Origin: Nostoc spongiaeforme FACHB-130
GTDB taxonomy: Bacteria; Cyanobacteriota; Cyanobacteriia; Cyanobacteriales; Nostocaceae
Reading direction: 5' to 3'
Assembly: GCF_014698475.1 (NCBI RefSeq)
Contig: NZ_JACJTB010000008.1
Coordinates: 1 to 64,000 of the forward strand
DNA: 64,000 nt
Part shown: one piece after another, positions 9,094-19,189 of the stretch
How the letters are laid out: each line of letters starts with the position of its first letter
Numbering within the stretch: position 1 is the stretch's first letter
Made by a program: the position numbers and the translations under genes
Notes under the pieces: model-generated
What the model was told of the DNA's origin: nothing
Database searches by the model: none
The model's input: only the letters and a program-made list of their open reading frames with translations

Positions 9094-10554
9094 CTAATTT
9101 GATGAGTAAGCTGGTAGGGTAATTGTAAATATACTGCCTTCACCTAAACGCGATCGCACTGTTACATGACCATTCATACCTTCGACTAGGGTTTTGACAA
9201 TGGATAGTCCTAAACCACAGCCACCTGTGGAACTGCTACGGGCTTCATCGATGCGGTAAAATCGCTCAAAAATCCGTGACTGATGTTGTAAAGGAATACC
9301 ATAGCCTTGGTCGCAAATTTCGATAATGGCTTGGTCGGCTTGTTGATAAAATTTGATGGTTACAGGGGTTTCTGGCGCAGAATACTTAAAGGCGTTATCA
9401 ACTAAATTAATTACAACTTGTTTGAGGCGGTTGTAGTCAGCTTTAGCGGCGATTGGCTGGTTAGTTGATTCAATGGTAATCTGGCGATCGCTATAAGTTT
9501 TCGCCATCACCACAACTTCAGTAATTAAGTCATTTAATGGGCAACTTTCGAGGCGAAATAGCAAATTACCACTATCTGCCCTGGCTAAATCAAGTAAATC
9601 TTGTAATAGTCGAATGGTGCGTTCGGCTTCGGCGGCGGCGGTGGCTAAGGCTTCTTGCTGCACTTCGGTTAAATTATGCTGTCGTCGCAAAACACTTTGT
9701 AAATAACCATGTACGATGGTCAGGGGTGTGCGTAATTCGTGAGATACATTACTGACAAATTGTCGCTCTTGCTCCCAAGATTGGAACAGCCGCGATAACA
9801 TCATGTTGTAGGTTTGAGTTAATTCTCGAACTTCGCTAGGGGCATTTTCTAAATACAGTTGTGCTTGTCCTAAATCTCCCAGGGAAATGACTTCTGTCAT
9901 TTGACTTAACTGACGTAGGGGTTGCAGGGAACGTTTAATGTAAAATGCGATCGCAACAGAAATAATTGTAATGGTGATAATACTGCCAATTCCCAAACTC
10001 TGCACAATCACTAAAAACATGCTTTGTTCTTGGGTGACATCCTGCACAACAAATAAGGTTCCCACAGTCTGACCTTGTAATCTCAAAGAATTGCCACACA
10101 TCACAAAGTAGCTTTTACCCATTTCTTGCGCTATGGGTTTCATGGATGTATAAGTTAAATCCATTAACTCAGCTACTTTTTTTGACGGTAACTTATTTAA
10201 GTTATCTGACTTAGCTATTATCTGATTTTTAGGATTTTTCACCCATAAATATGTATTTGTAGTACTTAAATTATTAATCGCTCTTTGCAGCCCATTTTCT
10301 TCAGGTAAAATTTCTGTATAAAGCTCTACATAATAAGGTAAATGTTGGGTAATTTGTTGAATATTATTTTTATAATTATTAATTAAAAATTGCTGCATTT
10401 TCCAGCTTGTCCAGATAGCTAGGCTACCTAATCCTAAAGCCGAAACCGCAGCAATACCAATTGTCAATCGAACACGTAATGAGAAAGGATCAATGACCCG
10501 AAATATTTTCTGAATTTGGTTCACTTCGGTGCTTGAGGGTTGGGTGTTAGACAA
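9094..10554 (-). CDS. Membrane sensor histidine kinase
   Basis: A 486-residue kinase. A first membrane helix (about residues 30-50) and a second (LGIGSIITITIISVAIAFYI, about 190) flank a roughly 130-residue periplasmic sensor. HAMP, HisKA (H-box NVSHELRTPLTIVHG) and HATPase parts follow, with N-box NLVDNAFKY, G1 DQGYGIP and G2 GCGLGLSIV. All catalytic motifs are present. No response regulator is next to it, so it is an orphan kinase here. Its start overlaps the end of the DUF4079 gene by 34 bases, implying one transcript. The signal sensed is unknown. Confidence 0.92.
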   Translation of the reverse strand: MSNTQPSSTEVNQIQKIFRVIDPFSLRVRLTIGIAAVSALGLGSLAIWTSWKMQQFLINNYKNNIQQITQHLPYYVELYTEILPEENGLQRAINNLSTTNTYLWVKNPKNQIIAKSDNLNKLPSKKVAELMDLTYTSMKPIAQEMGKSYFVMCGNSLRLQGQTVGTLFVVQDVTQEQSMFLVIVQSLGIGSIITITIISVAIAFYIKRSLQPLRQLSQMTEVISLGDLGQAQLYLENAPSEVRELTQTYNMMLSRLFQSWEQERQFVSNVSHELRTPLTIVHGYLQSVLRRQHNLTEVQQEALATAAAEAERTIRLLQDLLDLARADSGNLLFRLESCPLNDLITEVVVMAKTYSDRQITIESTNQPIAAKADYNRLKQVVINLVDNAFKYSAPETPVTIKFYQQADQAIIEICDQGYGIPLQHQSRIFERFYRIDEARSSSTGGCGLGLSIVKTLVEGMNGHVTVRSRLGEGSIFTITLPAYSSN

Positions 10555-11234
10555 GTTTTATTGACATAATCGCACTGATAAATATAAGGTTCTTGCCAAC
10601 TCAAGGGAATTTCTAATAAGTCTCTTGTACCTGTTAATCCTTGTCCAATAAACAGTAAAAGAGCAACACAGTTTAATATTGTATGAATTACCCGCCAGCG
10701 ATGAGACTTATAAATATCTTGCACAATTGCTAAGGAAAAAACCATCAGTAGGGATGCAGCAATGCCAATGTAGTAGTGTGACCAATACCATTCATTAGTC
10801 CGCCGATAAACTCCATCTTGACAGCCAAGAACTACTAAACCAATACCAGTTAAGGTCGCAAAAATCGCTCGCCATGTTTTATTTTTGGCTTGATAAAGTA
10901 GTACTAAAGAAGCAACAGTCGCCACAAACATTAATATGATAAAAATCACTTGGAAATTAGCAGTATTCCACAATTGCTTTTTGATAATATTTTTACCAAT
11001 GGGATAGGCTAAACCGATTAATGTTAAGCCAACAACAGCACTGGTTAACCAATCACCCAATTGTTTATGCTCTTTACCAACGACTGGCGGAATTTTACTC
11101 TTACCTGCGGTTGAATTTTGTAAGCGTCGTTGACGAGTTTGCCAAGCAAAGTTAACAACATTCCCAATTAACGGAAAGACAAAAATAACTGCGATCGCTG
11201 GATGCAAAAGCCCAAGAAAATCTGCTGTTTCCAT
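10521..11234 (-). CDS. DUF4079 family membrane protein
   Basis: A 237-residue protein with about six hydrophobic helices and the N-terminal pattern LHPAIAVIFVFPLIGNVVNFAW typical of the cyanobacterial DUF4079 family, whose function is not established. It lies immediately upstream of, and overlaps, a sensor kinase gene, suggesting co-expression and perhaps a role in signal input. The C-terminal tail has two Cys (QCDYVNKTC) that could form a disulfide. Confidence 0.75.
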   Translation of the reverse strand: METADFLGLLHPAIAVIFVFPLIGNVVNFAWQTRQRRLQNSTAGKSKIPPVVGKEHKQLGDWLTSAVVGLTLIGLAYPIGKNIIKKQLWNTANFQVIFIILMFVATVASLVLLYQAKNKTWRAIFATLTGIGLVVLGCQDGVYRRTNEWYWSHYYIGIAASLLMVFSLAIVQDIYKSHRWRVIHTILNCVALLLFIGQGLTGTRDLLEIPLSWQEPYIYQCDYVNKTCLTPNPQAPK

Positions 11235-11386
11235 AAATCTTTTGTATTATAACTATTTTTAATTTGCAATGTGTTTAGTATTTAAAATTAAAAATTTTAC
11301 CAAAAACATACTAAATATTACTCAACATTACAATCTGAAATATTCAAAGCTCAACCCATACAGTTAGTTATGGGTTGATATACTGT

Positions 11387-11854
11387 TTAACCCCCTAAAC
11401 TGGCATAACCAAAAGTAGCATTAAATTTCCGACACCAAACCGCTACTGATCTATATCCAGACAAGTTAAGGTTTCCCGGTAAAGCATAGCTTTGACTACC
11501 GCTAAATCTTCTTAAGCGACCAACTAAAACGTAATCTTTTGCTTTTAAACCATAAATTTGGGGTGCAGCAGAACGATGTAGAATCACGTACACATCAGGG
11601 CCGCTACTGGTTTTAAAATTCCGACTAAATTGTAAATATCTGGTTCTGTTTCTGTTAACAATGCTAACTGTTCCGCGAGTTGCGTGTTCGCCATTACGAA
11701 AGTTAGCAGACTGACCTACAGCCGCAGCTAGTTGATTAATTGAAGTTTGAGCAACAGGTGTAGAAGTTGATGTCTGATATGCGGTTACTTCTTGAATAGA
11801 ACCAAGACTAACAGTTGCAATCATTCCTAGGATAGCTAAAAGATTGAACTTCAT
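11387..11854 (-). CDS. Secreted DM13-domain protein
   Basis: A 155-residue protein with an N-terminal signal peptide (about residues 1-25, hydrophobic LLAILGMIATVSLGS). A single DM13 domain follows (HATRGTVSIV, YLQFSRNFKTSSGPDVYVIL, YALPGNLNLSGYRSVAVWCR), including the family's conserved Cys. DM13 domains are thought to have a redox or electron-transfer role at the cell surface. Monocistronic. Confidence 0.85.
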   Translation of the reverse strand: MKFNLLAILGMIATVSLGSIQEVTAYQTSTSTPVAQTSINQLAAAVGQSANFRNGEHATRGTVSIVNRNRTRYLQFSRNFKTSSGPDVYVILHRSAAPQIYGLKAKDYVLVGRLRRFSGSQSYALPGNLNLSGYRSVAVWCRKFNATFGYASLGG

Positions 11855-12204
11855 ATTGTTTACATCCTCAATTACTGCTATATGAGAGAAATTTATAGCT
11901 GTCTTTGATGATGAATATTAAATTACGCTGAGAATTAGCTAAAAATTTAGTTCAGCCATTTTTATCAGAATTTAATTCTAGTTAATTTCTCACTTAATTC
12001 TTAACAAAAGAAATAATAAGCTGATGCTCTTCTAGTAGGATAAGCAAAGTCTACACACTGCAAAATTTAGTGATTATTTGTGTCTTGTTGTTGACTTAAC
12101 CAAACTTCTAACTCGGCATGTGAATTGGTATAACTCCCGATCATCTGCTTCTGTATTATGATTAATTCGCAAGTTTTGTTGCAAGTTATAAAGCAATTTT
12201 AGAT
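11855..12204. other. Gene-free 350-bp region
   Basis: AT-rich upstream region of the DM13 gene plus the region beyond the ClC stop. A short minus-strand open frame (12060-12180, NSHAELEVWLSQQQ) is too short and too unfamiliar to call. I see no strong terminator or repeat. Confidence 0.5.
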
Positions 12205-14853
12205 TTAAGTATTAATTGCACCGCGTACTAAAATGACTGTACTCTCTACACTAGAGGCGATCGCTTCTGGAATATTACCTTGAATTGCCTGTTGTAGTAA
12301 GCCTTCGCGGGTAGCACCCAAAACTACGACATCAAACCCTTCTTGTTCCACTAAGTGAATTACACCTTCAGCTACGGAATCAGCATATACTGGTGTAGCG
12401 ACAAATTCAGTACTAGATAAGTGACGATGACGCATCAATTGATGAATGGCTTTATCTAAAATTTGGATATCTGGTTTTGATTCTGATGGCTTGAATACTT
12501 GTGTTAAGTGAATTTCCGGGTCATTTCCTAATGTTACCAATGCTGGGATTAATTTCAGCGCAAATTTAGAATTAGGGCCTCCAGCCATTGGGATTAACCA
12601 ACGGTTGAATTGGAGAGTGGGAGGAATTTTTGACAATTGATTATTGATGTTGGACTCTTGATGATTACCTAGTTTTACTAGTACTACATCACAGGTGGCT
12701 TGACGAATGATGGTATCTACAATATTGCCAAAAATTCGCCCTGGGGTGGATGTGCTACCTTTCCAACCCATTAAAATCAAGTCTATGTCACGTTCTTGGA
12801 TTGTTTCTAAGATTGCTTGAGAAGCATCATGGGCGACGCGAATTTGTGTATGTAAGGGAATGTGCCATTTTTTCGCTAAGATTTCGGACTGTCGCAGTAA
12901 ACGCCGACTTTTGGCAGTTCTGACTGGTGTTTCGGCTGGGGAACTGTGGCGCGATACTAATATGATTTGGACGCACTCTATTTCATAATGGCGTTCTTGG
13001 GCAATGACTGTAGCCATTTGTAGTAGAGTACCCACAGTCTCAGGATTAGCGATGGGGACTAATAATCTACCTCTACCAATACTGGGCGATCGCGTCTGAT
13101 AAACTACATAAGATGGTTCTGCTTGTGGCGCTGGGGTGATGTTTTTACCGTTGAGATGGTCAGCTTCAGCACGAATAATATCGGCGCGGGTAATAATTCC
13201 AAGTAATTTTCGCTTATCTACTACAGGTAAACGACTAATTTGATAGCGGTCAAGTAAATACAATACATTACTCAAGTTATGTATTGGCGTGACCGTTATC
13301 GGCGCAGTGGTCATAATTTCTTTTAGTAAGGTATTGTTGGGCAAATTGCGATTAGACAATTTTGTTAAATCTGATTGGGTAACAATCCCAACTAATTTGC
13401 TATTTTTGACTACGGGAAAACCCCGGTGATGAGAACTGGAGAATGCTTGTTTTGTTTCTTCTAAAGTCATGTCTGCATCCAAAGTTTCCACTTGCTTTTG
13501 CATAACATCTTTAGCTGTTAATGTGGTTAAAATAGCTTCTGTGGGGGCGACTTTGCTCAGATTAATACCTTTTAATTGCAACAGTCGATCATAAAGTGAA
13601 CCCGGCATGACTTTATCTGCAACTAAGTATGCGACTACAGCCACAATCATTAAAGGTAAAACCAAGTTAAAGTCTGTAGTCATTTCAAAGACAATCACAA
13701 TTGCGGTGATGGGAACTTTAGAAACGGCGCTAAAAAATCCCCCCATTCCCGCCAAAGCATAAGTAGGTAGTGAACCTACTCCCAATAAATGACCTTCCCA
13801 AACACCAACAACATGCCCCAAGCAAGAACCTAAAATTAAACTCGGTGCAAATAATCCTCCCGGCGCACCAGAACCAAAGGCAATTAAAGTGAGGACAAAC
13901 TGAGCAATAAATGCGATCGCCGCCACAGAACCGCTAGAACGGCTGGTAATTATATATTCCCGTAAGCCAGTATTATTCCGAAAATATTCTGGCAACATAG
14001 CTACGATGATTCCCGAAATCAAACCCGCCAAGGCAACTTTGAGCGGCAAACTAATATGTAATCTCTGATAAGATTTGATACTAAAAATTAAACCGTAATT
14101 AAATAACGCCCCTAATAAGCCAGCAACAATACCTAAGATTAAAAAAAATGGCATTTCTGGTAGAGAAAACTGACTTGAAGATTGGAGCATTTGCAGATTT
14201 AAGTGTAAACTGCGACCACCCAATAATCGTGAGACAACACCGCCAATAAATGAAGCGATAATGGCGGTTCCTAAAGTTATGCCAGATAAATCTTGCAGTA
14301 ATTCTTCAATAATAAATATGACACCTGCTAAGGGGGCATTAAAAGCTGCTGCTAAACCTGCACCTGCACCCGCAGCTATCATCTGTCGCCGATGATCTGG
14401 GGAAGTGGGAACAAAGCGACTCATCCCCGCCGCTAAACTTGCACCAACTTGTACAGTCGGGCCTTGTCTACCTAAAGTTAACCCCGAACCAATGACAATC
14501 ATGGCACTGAGTAACTTTACAGCTGCTACCCGCCAAGATAATTTTACGGGTACATTAGCTAAGTTAGCCTTGACTTGGGGAATACCACTACCAGAAGCTT
14601 CTGGCGCTAATCGTTGCACTAACCAGCCAGCCAGGTAGCCAAACACTAAACCTACTGCTGGTAATGCTATCCATGCAGGGAGAATATGGGAAGTTTGTAC
14701 GCGCCATGCTCCCAACCATCCAGAACTGAATTTTAAGAATACCGCAGATAAAGCCGCTACAATCCCAATGATAGAAGCTTCCGCGATCGCTAAACCTTTT
14801 CTTGGCTGCCACCAACGACGTAAACGCTGACTCAGAGCAGGAAGCAACATCAT
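12205..14853 (-). CDS. ClC-type chloride channel/antiporter with CBS and UspA domains
   Basis: An 882-residue membrane protein. The ClC core (about residues 20-430) shows the three selectivity-filter motifs GSGIPQ, GRQGPTVQ and GSGAPGGLFAPS. Two CBS domains follow (about 445-570), then two universal-stress-protein domains (about 595-730 and 755-880) ending VILVRGA. It should move chloride or a related anion, with CBS and Usp parts sensing nucleotides or energy state. The usual GREGP gating glutamate is Gln130 (codon CAA at 14464-14466). In ClC antiporters the equivalent change removes the proton gate. Monocistronic. Confidence 0.95.
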   Translation of the reverse strand: MMLLPALSQRLRRWWQPRKGLAIAEASIIGIVAALSAVFLKFSSGWLGAWRVQTSHILPAWIALPAVGLVFGYLAGWLVQRLAPEASGSGIPQVKANLANVPVKLSWRVAAVKLLSAMIVIGSGLTLGRQGPTVQVGASLAAGMSRFVPTSPDHRRQMIAAGAGAGLAAAFNAPLAGVIFIIEELLQDLSGITLGTAIIASFIGGVVSRLLGGRSLHLNLQMLQSSSQFSLPEMPFFLILGIVAGLLGALFNYGLIFSIKSYQRLHISLPLKVALAGLISGIIVAMLPEYFRNNTGLREYIITSRSSGSVAAIAFIAQFVLTLIAFGSGAPGGLFAPSLILGSCLGHVVGVWEGHLLGVGSLPTYALAGMGGFFSAVSKVPITAIVIVFEMTTDFNLVLPLMIVAVVAYLVADKVMPGSLYDRLLQLKGINLSKVAPTEAILTTLTAKDVMQKQVETLDADMTLEETKQAFSSSHHRGFPVVKNSKLVGIVTQSDLTKLSNRNLPNNTLLKEIMTTAPITVTPIHNLSNVLYLLDRYQISRLPVVDKRKLLGIITRADIIRAEADHLNGKNITPAPQAEPSYVVYQTRSPSIGRGRLLVPIANPETVGTLLQMATVIAQERHYEIECVQIILVSRHSSPAETPVRTAKSRRLLRQSEILAKKWHIPLHTQIRVAHDASQAILETIQERDIDLILMGWKGSTSTPGRIFGNIVDTIIRQATCDVVLVKLGNHQESNINNQLSKIPPTLQFNRWLIPMAGGPNSKFALKLIPALVTLGNDPEIHLTQVFKPSESKPDIQILDKAIHQLMRHRHLSSTEFVATPVYADSVAEGVIHLVEQEGFDVVVLGATREGLLQQAIQGNIPEAIASSVESTVILVRGAINT

Positions 14854-14986
14854 ATAAATTTAATAATTTATTTATGATTTCTATTCATAGTTATAACTTG
14901 AAAAGAGTATCTAATAAATTTAACCAGTTCCAAAATCCTTGTATGGCCGTGACACACCCTACGTATCTTTGCTCAATGCTCAAAAA

Positions 14987-16636
14987 TTAAATGTTGGCAA
15001 AGTCTCCTATAGGTGCGATCGCATATCTTCCTTGTTCATCTTGAGTGACTAAACCTAATGCGATTAAATCTCGATCAATAAATAACTTTGTCGCTTTACC
15101 ACCTGCGTCAATTTTATGATTAATTAACTGCATTGCATAGCAAATTGTATCGTAAACTCTTTGAGGATTCACCGCAGTTGTAATTGGTTGAAATCTACTC
15201 ACCGATTCACATAATCGATACACACCGCGTTCTTGAAATTGGGGATAGCCATAATAATTGACGGCGCGTGGTAAAAAATATCCAGCAGTAATTGGCTTTG
15301 TTCCTGACGGACGCACACAGGCGTAACTACAATCACCAACTGTATCAGCCGCCATACTCCCAGGCATAAATCGCAATACATTGAAATTCAAAAAATCTGG
15401 GTTACACTTTTCAATACCAAAACGAATCGCCTCGATATCATCTTCAAATGTCGTTGGTTCATATCCCATAATTTCAGTTTTATGAGCATTTAATTTAGAT
15501 TTCGGTAAACCTAAAATTAAAAAATAACTACTAGGCAATCCAGCTTGATTCATTTCTTGAAAAACCCTGACAATCTTGGCTGGATAATCAAAAGCTTGCT
15601 TAATTTGACTGGCAATAGAACCGTTAAATTTATGATTAGCTAATGAAACTTCTGGTAAAGTATGCTCAACCCCAAAAAACATATATACACAATTATGTTC
15701 TACTAAATAACGCATCTGCTCATAGTTGATTTTATCGATGCGCGTATTAGAACCCCACACAAAGCCTTCTTCTTGGAGAATTTCAGCTTCGCGTCTAGCT
15801 GCATAATCATGCACTGTAAAAGTATCAACATCTAAATAAACTGCTTCATAACCACGCTGTTTTAATTGTTGTAGTTGTCTCTTAAAAGATGTTTCGCTTA
15901 ACCTAATCACATTATTACTTTCACTACTTTTATTACAAAAACCACATCCCCAAGGACAGCCGCGCTGAGTAAAAAGTTGGGCGGTTTTTAATTGTCTACC
16001 ATCTGAAGCTTTAAAAATATCCATATCATGTACTTGGTGTACATGCACTAAACCAAAGTTTTGGTCAACATCATCAAAATTATTTACTCTCGTTGCAATA
16101 GTCCGATGAAATCTCCCCTCCTGAGTTATAAAACACAACCCTGGTAAATTTTGCATCTCTTGATAAAAAGTGCCTCTCGCAACTGCGTAAGCAATCTCGA
16201 TAATTGATTCTTCGCCTTCACCATCACAAAAAGCCGTAATCCAAGGTGTAATGCGGGCAATATCTTCAACGCTTTTAGTTGCATAACCACCAACTAAAAT
16301 CGGTACATTTTTTCTACCATATTTTTGCAGTTCGGCAAAAATTTTACTACTATGATTGTCAATCTCTGGCCATTGAGTTGTCAGACAACCAGAAAATATA
16401 ATCAAATCAGCATCTCTGATTTCAGATAAAACATCATCAATAGATAAATCAGGACGTTCTAAATCTAGTTGTAAAACTTGCCTAAATCCAGCATTAAATA
16501 AACTCGAAGCTAAAACGGGCAAGGCTTTATTGGCACCGTTAAAGCTTCTGTGTTTGAGAAACTCTCCAATTAAAACTATTTTAATTGAATTAATTAGAGT
16601 TGATATTTGTTGAATTTTAGTTTGAGATAATAACAC
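14987..16636 (-). CDS. B12-binding-domain radical SAM protein
   Basis: A 549-residue cytoplasmic enzyme. The N-terminal about 190 residues look like a cobalamin-binding Rossmann domain (IIFSGCLTTQWPEI, VPILVGGYA). The radical SAM domain then shows the cluster motif CPWGCGFC and downstream VYLDVDTFTVHD. The substrate is not evident; the family includes methyltransferases and ring-forming enzymes. The start is GTG at 16636, as no early ATG is in frame. Monocistronic. Confidence 0.85.
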   Translation of the reverse strand: MLLSQTKIQQISTLINSIKIVLIGEFLKHRSFNGANKALPVLASSLFNAGFRQVLQLDLERPDLSIDDVLSEIRDADLIIFSGCLTTQWPEIDNHSSKIFAELQKYGRKNVPILVGGYATKSVEDIARITPWITAFCDGEGEESIIEIAYAVARGTFYQEMQNLPGLCFITQEGRFHRTIATRVNNFDDVDQNFGLVHVHQVHDMDIFKASDGRQLKTAQLFTQRGCPWGCGFCNKSSESNNVIRLSETSFKRQLQQLKQRGYEAVYLDVDTFTVHDYAARREAEILQEEGFVWGSNTRIDKINYEQMRYLVEHNCVYMFFGVEHTLPEVSLANHKFNGSIASQIKQAFDYPAKIVRVFQEMNQAGLPSSYFLILGLPKSKLNAHKTEIMGYEPTTFEDDIEAIRFGIEKCNPDFLNFNVLRFMPGSMAADTVGDCSYACVRPSGTKPITAGYFLPRAVNYYGYPQFQERGVYRLCESVSRFQPITTAVNPQRVYDTICYAMQLINHKIDAGGKATKLFIDRDLIALGLVTQDEQGRYAIAPIGDFANI

Positions 16637-16917
16637 TAATACATACCTAAATCTACAATTTTGGTCGATGTAGACACCTGGCTATAGTAGGTTTGCTGGA
16701 GAGAAGTTATATTCTGTTCATAGAAAACCACAAATTTTTGAGACTGCACCCAAACTAGAAGTAAAAATAAAACAAGGCTCAAAAAATTAGCTTAATAACT
16801 GAACAGAAAAACAGAATAATGGACTTGCATTCATATATCCTCAGAAGGATTTAAGACACAAAATTCCATCATTCATGTATTCATTTTGAAAAATCTATAG
16901 CCGGAAAGCAGAGAACT

Positions 16918-19189
16918 TTAATCAATAGCCCCCAAAATTTTTAAAGAAGCTTTTTCCGCATCGGTCAAGCCTGTGGTGTTGCTAATATCCATGCGTTCGT
17001 ATAGGCGGTCTGGTTTAAGCGATCGCACTCTACTACCAGTTTTCACATCCCACAGTTGAATTTTTTCGTCTTCACCACCACTCGCTAAGAATTTGCCATC
17101 GGGGGTAAAAGCTAAAGAACGAATTGCGGCTGTATGTCCCAATTTGAAGATGTCGAAATTCTCACCTGTACTCACTAGCCACAGCATCACAGTGGTATCA
17201 GCACCAGCACTAGCTAATATCTGTCCATCGGGACTAAAGGCGACGGAGTAGACTTGTTGCTGATGTCCTGTCAAGGTGTGAATACATTCGCCTGTGCTAA
17301 TATTCCATAACTTCACGCTTTGGTCTTCGCTACCACTGGCTAAAAGCTGTCCATCAGGACTAAAAGCCACTGACCAAATCATGTCTTGATGTTCGGTCAA
17401 TGTTTGCAGACATTCTCCATTTGTCACATCCCAAAGTTTAATTTCGCTGTCTGCACTACCACTAGCTAAAATCTGGCCTTGGGGATGAAAGGCTACAGTC
17501 CACACCCAATGGCTATGTTCTTTGATTCTTCTCACACATTCACCGCTAGAAACATCCCAGATGCGAATGCTACGGTCTTCGCCACTACTGGCTAGGGTTA
17601 GCCCATCGGGACTAAAAGCAACTGACCATACCCAGTTACTATGACCAATTAGGGTTTGTATACACCTGCTATGGTGAATATCTCTGATGTCCCAGAGTTT
17701 GATGGTGTTATCTGCACTACCACTGGCGAGGATTTGCCCATTGGGATGAAAGGCGACTGAACGAATCCGCCCTTGATGTTCTCTGATAATCTGACATTCT
17801 GATGTTTGTAAGTTCCACAGGCTGATGTTGTGGTCATCCCGTCCACTGGCGAGAATTTGGCTATCAGGACTAAATGCTACAGAATAGACATCACGGGTAT
17901 AGCCTTGCAATACATTCAGGCAATCTCCTGTATTCACATCCCAAAGTCTAGCTGTTTGGTCATCACTACAACTAATTAAAGTGCGGCTGTCAGGACTAAA
18001 TGCGATCGCCCACACCTGACTATAATGACCTTGCAAGGTTTTCAAACATTCACCCCGGACAATATCCCAGAGTTTAATGGTTCTATCTTCACTACCACTA
18101 GCCAAAATTTGCCCATCGGGGCTAAACCGCACGGAATAAACTTTTTTACTATGTCCCGCCAACATTTGCCGAAATTTACCTGTATTTACATCCCACAATC
18201 TCAAGGTAAGGTCTCTACTACCACTGGCTAACATTCGCCCATCAGGGCTAAAAGCTACAGAGTAGACATCACGACTATGACCTTGCAAGGTTTTTAGGCA
18301 TTTACCTGTTTTGACATCCCACAGCTTGATTTTGCTATCGGCACTACCACTAGCCAATAACAAAGTATTTTTAATAGTTGGGGATGGTTGGAAGGTGACA
18401 GACCACACCCAACCATCATGATCAGTCAGTGTTTGCAGACAAACTCTGGTCGCAATATCCCAAATTTTAATTGTTTGGTCTTCACCTGCACTGGCTAATA
18501 AAGAACCATCGGGACTAAACCCTATGGAATAAACTTTATTGGTATGTTCTTGGAATGTGTGGAGACATTCGCCTGTTTGCACATCCCAGAGTTTCACTGT
18601 GTAGTCAGCACTCCCACTGGCAAGAATTTTACTATCTGGACTAAAAGCAAAAGCCCAAACCCAGGCGCTATGACCTTTGTAAATGCGAATTTGTTTAGTA
18701 TCAGCAGTGCGCCATAATCGAATTTCTCCGGTGATTAAACCTGTGGCAAAAAATTTACCATCAGGACTAAATCTCACAGAAACAATACTAGAAAGGGTTT
18801 CTGTGAAGACAGAACCAGTCAAATCAGCATTGGCAAAGCTGGTATCTTTTAAGTTGACATCTTGGAGATAAGCTTGCCAAATAGTCAAACCCGAAAAATC
18901 ACGCCCACTTAAATCAATTTCAGAATCAGGATGGGATTTATCTATCTGGAGTTGTCGCAGCAGATTGATTAAGTTCCCCGCCGCGTAACCTTTGCTTAAG
19001 GACGAATCTTGCTGCAAAGTCCGCAGCAATTTTCGTAAATGGGCTTCTAGTGCGGTTTTTGTGCTAAAAGCTTTGATTAGCTGTTGTTTGACTGGTTCTA
19101 GTATTAGTCGTTCTTGTATTTGCCGGATATAATCTAGCGATCGCGCCTGAATTAAAGGGTGGGCATTAATAAACTCCGGTTTTTTTTTT
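16918..19189 (-). pseudogene. WD40 part of a split HTH-NB-ARC-WD40 gene
   Basis: This is the 3' part of the gene that starts at 20573. It encodes the linker (PEFINAHPLIQARSLDYIRQ), a short pentapeptide-like block (DLSGRDFSGLTIWQAYLQDV) and 14 WD40 repeats, enough for two seven-bladed propellers. Taken alone its first start codon is a TTG at 19029, with no ribosome-binding site and the linker left untranslated. It is out of frame with the upstream part by one base at a run of ten A (19180-19189). It is a pseudogene, a frame rescued by slippage, or a sequencing error in the homopolymer. Confidence 0.75.

Noticed and set aside
12060-12180. Short minus-strand frame (NSHAELEVWLSQQQ)
   Set aside because: About 40 codons, no clear start or family; too little to call a gene remnant.
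19029-19189. Treating the WD40 half as a separate gene from TTG 19029
   Set aside because: The frame is open and family-like upstream to the A10 run, so the TTG is internal to a split gene.
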